NCBI GenBank assembly: GCA_001939145.1
Contig: LSRX01000359.1
Span: 208,853 to 272,852, forward strand
DNA length: 64,000 bases
Reading direction: 5' to 3'
From: Symbiodinium microadriaticum
Taxonomy: Eukaryota > Sar > Dinophyceae > Suessiales > Symbiodiniaceae
The notes beneath the pieces are model-generated. The model did not search any database and was not told the origin of the DNA. It saw only the letters and a list, made by a program, of their open reading frames with translations. Made by a program: the position numbers and the translations under genes. Shown here one piece after another: positions 61,546-64,000 of this stretch (within the stretch, counting starts at the first letter, position 1; each line of letters starts with the position of its first letter).

Positions 61546-61615
61546 ATGGCCCCAGCCCTGCGGCTGTCCTACCTGCCTTTCCGCGCCATGGCCGAGACGA
61601 CACGCTTCATGCGCC
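61546..61615 (+). pseudogene. Glutathione S-transferase N-terminal fragment
   Basis: ATG in a GAGCCATGG context reads MAPALRLSYLPFRAMAETTR then FMR. This matches the start of the thioredoxin-like domain of GSTs: strand 1 (LRLSYL, with a Tyr where the catalytic Tyr usually sits, about residue 7-9) and helix 1 with the A-E-x-x-R pattern. Third positions are C or G almost throughout. After about 23 codons the frame enters TTTAGGG repeat and a hairpin (61651-61738), and the next expected strand is not found. Either exon 1 of a GST gene with a repeat-rich intron, or a truncated copy. GSTs conjugate glutathione to electrophiles in the cytosol. Confidence 0.48.
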
Positions 61616-61650
61616 CTGGCTTTAGGGTTTATGGGTTTATGTGGGTTACT

Positions 61651-61738
61651 ACCTACAACTCCTGAATCCTGGGGTTTAGGGTTTAGGGTAACCCTGGGTT
61701 ACCCTAAACCCTAAACCGCAGGATTCAGGAGTTGTAGG
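61651..61738. repeat. Hairpin element H7 containing telomere-like arms
   Basis: ACCTACAACTCCTGAATCCT pairs with AGGATTCAGGAGTTGTAGGT; inside, GGTTTAGGGTTTAGGGTAA faces TTACCCTAAACCCTAAACC. It starts near GTTACT and ends TTGTAG. Confidence 0.92.
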
Positions 61739-61961
61739 TTCCAGGGTTGCGACAATAGGATTTTGACTAGCGCGGGAGCCCTTGGCAGCCTCGCACCGTC
61801 AGCAACATTGGCTACGAACACCGGAGCTGTTAGCAAGATGGCTGCAAGCACCGAGACGCAAAGTGAGATATGCCGGTAATCTATTCTGCAAGAACCGACA
61901 CAGTGTCTTGTAGGCTTCTGTCACGACCCAAGCCCCAGGCCCTAAGCCCCAATCAAAAGCT
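61739..61961. other. Short intergenic stretch
   Basis: Minus frame 61799-62008 is open (hydrophobic start, VVIISILVAGSIDIAFDWG). Plus ATG at 61840 reads MAASTETQSEICR. Confidence 0.25.
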
Positions 61962-62130
61962 ATGTCTATGGAGCCTGCCACGAGGATTGAGATAATCACA
62001 ACGTTCACAGAGTGAGTTCGATCCTATGACCGAGGCTACGGTACGGCGGAATCAGTTATGTGGATGAGGCAGGAGACGCAGAACACGGGTTTGAGAAGTG
62101 CTTACGGCATGTTGAAAGTCTTCCTATTGG
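61962..62130 (+). CDS. Candidate first exon and following coding stretch
   Basis: ATG at 61962: MSMEPATRIEIITTFT, then GTGAGTTC, a consensus donor (62012). From 62035, after GACCGAG, LRYGGISYVDEAGDAEHGFE then KCLRHVESLPI runs to a GTGTGT donor. The phases fit (2 bases + 1), but the interval between is only 23 bp, too short for a normal intron. No family recognised. Confidence 0.28.
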
Positions 62131-62277
62131 TGTGTGTGTGTGTGTGTAGAGTTTCACCCTGTTTGAAGACTGGATCTTTGGAACACTACGCCAAAATCGA
62201 GCGTATCCAGTGATCCAGTACCCACTGAAAGTCGCGACAGATATACACCCACTAGTCTTCCGGAGAAACACACACAC

Positions 62278-62317
<40 letters not shown>

Positions 62318-62340
62318 ATATATATATACACATGCATATT
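62131..62340. repeat. (GT)n and (AT)n tracts around unique DNA
   Basis: GT 62131-62146; AT 62279-62335. Confidence 0.9.
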
Positions 62341-62446
62341 TAACATGTATATGCACTCGATAAACTGTATGTATGCAGAGCCCTTATTTGGATGCACAGA
62401 GGGGCTGCAGCCATGAATGATGGACACCACGCCCCGAAATCTAGAA

Positions 62447-62450
<4 letters not shown>

Positions 62451-62491
<41 letters not shown>

Positions 62492-63090
62492 AGGGAGAGG
62501 GAGAGGGGGAGGGAGAGGGCGAGGGCGAGGGCGAGGGCGAGGGCGAGGGCGAGGGAGAGGGAGAGGGAGAGGGAGAGGGAGAGGGAGAGGGAGAGGGCGA
62601 GGGAGAGGGAGAGGGAGAGGGAGAGGGAGAGGGAGAGGGAGAGGGAGAGGGAGAGGGAGAGGGAGAGGGAGAGGGAGAGGGAGAGGGAGAGGGAGAGGGA
62701 GAGGGAGAGGGAGAGGGAGAGGGAGAGGGAGAGGGAGAGGGAGAGGGAGAGGGAGAGGGAGAGGGAGAGGGAGAGGGAGAGGGAGAGGGAGAGGGAGAGG
62801 GAGAGGGAGAGGGAGAGGGAGAGGGAGAGGGAGAGGGAGAGGGAGAGGGAGAGGGAGAGGGAGAGGGAGAGGGAGAGGGAGAGGGAGAGGGAGAGGGAGA
62901 GGGAGAGGGAGAGGGAGAGGGAGAGGGAGAGGGAGAGTGAGAGAGAGAGGGAGAGAGGGAGAGAGGGAGAGAGGGAGAGAGGGAGAGAGGGAGAGAGGGA
63001 GAGAGAGAGAGAGAGACGGAGAGAGATAGAGGGAAAGCGGAGGGAGAGAGAAAAAAAGAGACGGAGAGAGAGGGAGAGGGAGAGGGATAG
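62451..63090. repeat. (GAGGGA)n hexanucleotide array
   Basis: GA dinucleotides, then about 75 copies of GAGGGA with a GAGGGC patch near the start, then GAGAGAGG variants. Frames read Glu-Gly, Glu-Arg or, on the minus strand, Ser-Pro dipeptides over 180-280 codons; these are artefacts of the array. Confidence 0.97.
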
Positions 63091-63194
63091 CTATAGCTAT
63101 AGCTATATCTATATCTATATCTATATTCTATATACACATTACATAGATAGGAACCTTACACCCTGCTTCCAGCCGGGACCTTTCCTTTCCTCAG

Positions 63195-63251
63195 ATATTG
63201 CAGGAGCCATCCGAAACCACACTCTCAATTCGCTACTTAATGCTTGGATGA
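63195..63251 (+). CDS. Candidate terminal exon with strong acceptor
   Basis: GACCTTTCCTTTCCTCAG is a near-ideal acceptor. Two frames follow: ILQEPSETTLSIRYLMLG (TGA) and IAGAIRNHTLNSLLNAWMT (TAA). Confidence 0.2.
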   Translation: MLQEPSETTLSIRYLMLG

Positions 63252-63441
63252 CATAAACTTTGAATCCGGCGCACTAAGTCTGAGGGTTTAGGTTTAGGGA
63301 TTGGTGAGGGTCCGAAATTGAAAACGAAGACGGGCACCCCACGAATCGAAATGTCTTCGGCAGGTCGTTTGGGGCCGAGTCTTCAGCGATCGTCGTGCCC
63401 AAGGCGATGCGATAGTTCCTGCAGTTCGTGATTTCTGCTTC
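63252..63441. other. Unique DNA, nothing recognised
   Basis: No open frame or repeat of note. Confidence 0.4.
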
Positions 63442-63657
63442 CTAAGAAAAGGATGCGACTATACAGTGTCTACACCGGACATCCATTTGTATCCGTCCGT
63501 ACCTTTCCCTCTTCAGCTTTGTATTTGCAGCTCTGCTTTGGTATCCTAAAGCCCTAAACCCTAAAACTGTATTGGGTTTCTTTGCTAGACGGACTGGTAC
63601 GTACGCAGATCGGCACCTGAAGCTGGGCAACTTAACCTGATATGCATAACTACCCAT
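63442..63657 (-). CDS. Candidate ORF, 71 codons
   Basis: True ATG on the minus strand: MGSYAYQVKLPSFRCRSAYV, PVRLAKKPNTVLGFRALG (the latter partly telomere-like), ends RCRHCIVASFS, TAG. Basic. No family recognised. Confidence 0.25.
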   Translation of the reverse strand: MGSYAYQVKLPSFRCRSAYVPVRLAKKPNTVLGFRALGYQSRAANTKLKRERYGRIQMDVRCRHCIVASFS

Positions 63658-63867
63658 GCTGTATTGCTGTCGTTGCTGCCGTCGTAGTTGCTGCTGCTGC
63701 TGTTGTTGTTGCTGCTGTTGTTTTTGCTGTTGCTCTTGTTGCCGTTGCCGTTGCTGTTGCCAGTATTCGCCCTCGTTGTCGTCATGGCTCGCAGCAACAT
63801 CAAAATCTGCTCGTTTCCATCCATCTTCATCATCATTGTCATCATTGTCACCATCACCATCTTCATC

Positions 63868-63903
<36 letters not shown>

Positions 63904-63930
63904 GTGGTCGTCGTCGTCGTCGTCAACATC
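63658..63930. repeat. (CTG/TTG)n and (CAT)n trinucleotide arrays
   Basis: 63670-63760 CTG/TTG mix, 63820-63905 TCA/CAT array, followed by GTC repeats. Open frames on both strands are homopolymeric. Confidence 0.92.
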
Positions 63931-64000
63931 ACTCTCACCGTTTTCGCTGTGCTTCTCATCGTCATCTTCGCCGTCGCCATCATCAGCATAATTATTGTTA

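Noticed and set aside
62340-63256. 180-280 codon frames (Glu-Gly, Glu-Arg, Ser-Pro)
   Set aside because: Dipeptide strings from the GAGGGA array; no unique sequence except short flanks.
1-64000. CRISPR arrays, bacterial operons, IS elements
   Set aside because: No regularly spaced repeats with unique spacers, no ribosome-binding-site-led gene clusters, no transposase-like frame; telomere-like repeats and splice-like signals point to a eukaryotic nucleus.

Overview
This is a nuclear eukaryotic sequence, with GC near 50%. The best guess is an alveolate: a dinoflagellate first, then a chromerid or coccidian. A green alga cannot be excluded. Three things point this way. TTTAGGG/CCCTAAA telomere-type heptamers lie on both strands from end to end. 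There is no dense bacterial-style gene layout. Many short, coding-like stretches are bounded by AG and GT. Confidence in the lineage is low. Base 1 opens with degenerate C-strand telomere repeat, so the window may start near a chromosome end, but the same repeat recurs through all 64 kb and is not a simple terminal cap.

Layout. 0-9 kb: telomere-like blocks alternating C-strand and G-strand, polyHis/polyPro-type trinucleotides, short hairpin elements and a run of plus-strand exon-like segments (one resembling a formin FH2 segment). 9-15 kb: large microsatellites (CT, AGT/AGC, GATA, CCTA, ATGT). 15-23 kb: long TTTAGGG fields, an unusual repeat cluster at 17.4-18.1 kb and a few open frames. 23-31.2 kb: the most gene-like part, with two phase-consistent multi-exon models (28.61-29.04 and 30.21-31.18 kb). 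31-49 kb: scattered exon-like segments, many 70-130 bp hairpin elements and TA microsatellites. 49.7-53.1 kb: a giant ATGT array and an exact 1,630 bp duplication around a single N, probably an assembly error. 53-57.1 kb: several better ORFs (53.15, 54.5, 55.2, 56.55 kb). 57-64 kb: mostly unrecognised unique DNA, a glutathione S-transferase N-terminus at 61.55 kb, a GAGGGA hexamer array and trinucleotide arrays at the end.

Main idea. Several unrelated families of short palindromic elements start at or next to GT and end at AG, and some abut coding-like exons without a gap. At least eight candidate exons end exactly where a telomere-like block begins, so the donor would read GTTTAG. Together this suggests that hairpins and telomere-like repeats here are largely intronic, as expected if intron-generating (introner-like) elements have been active. 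This is inference from sequence alone.

Caution. In 64 kb of balanced-composition DNA, open frames of 80 codons arise by chance many times over six frames, GT and AG are common, and in several places more than one frame or strand looks coding. Nearly all gene calls are therefore candidates with confidence below 0.5. No complete, named gene is recognised; the GST fragment is the only segment that resembles a known family with some conviction.
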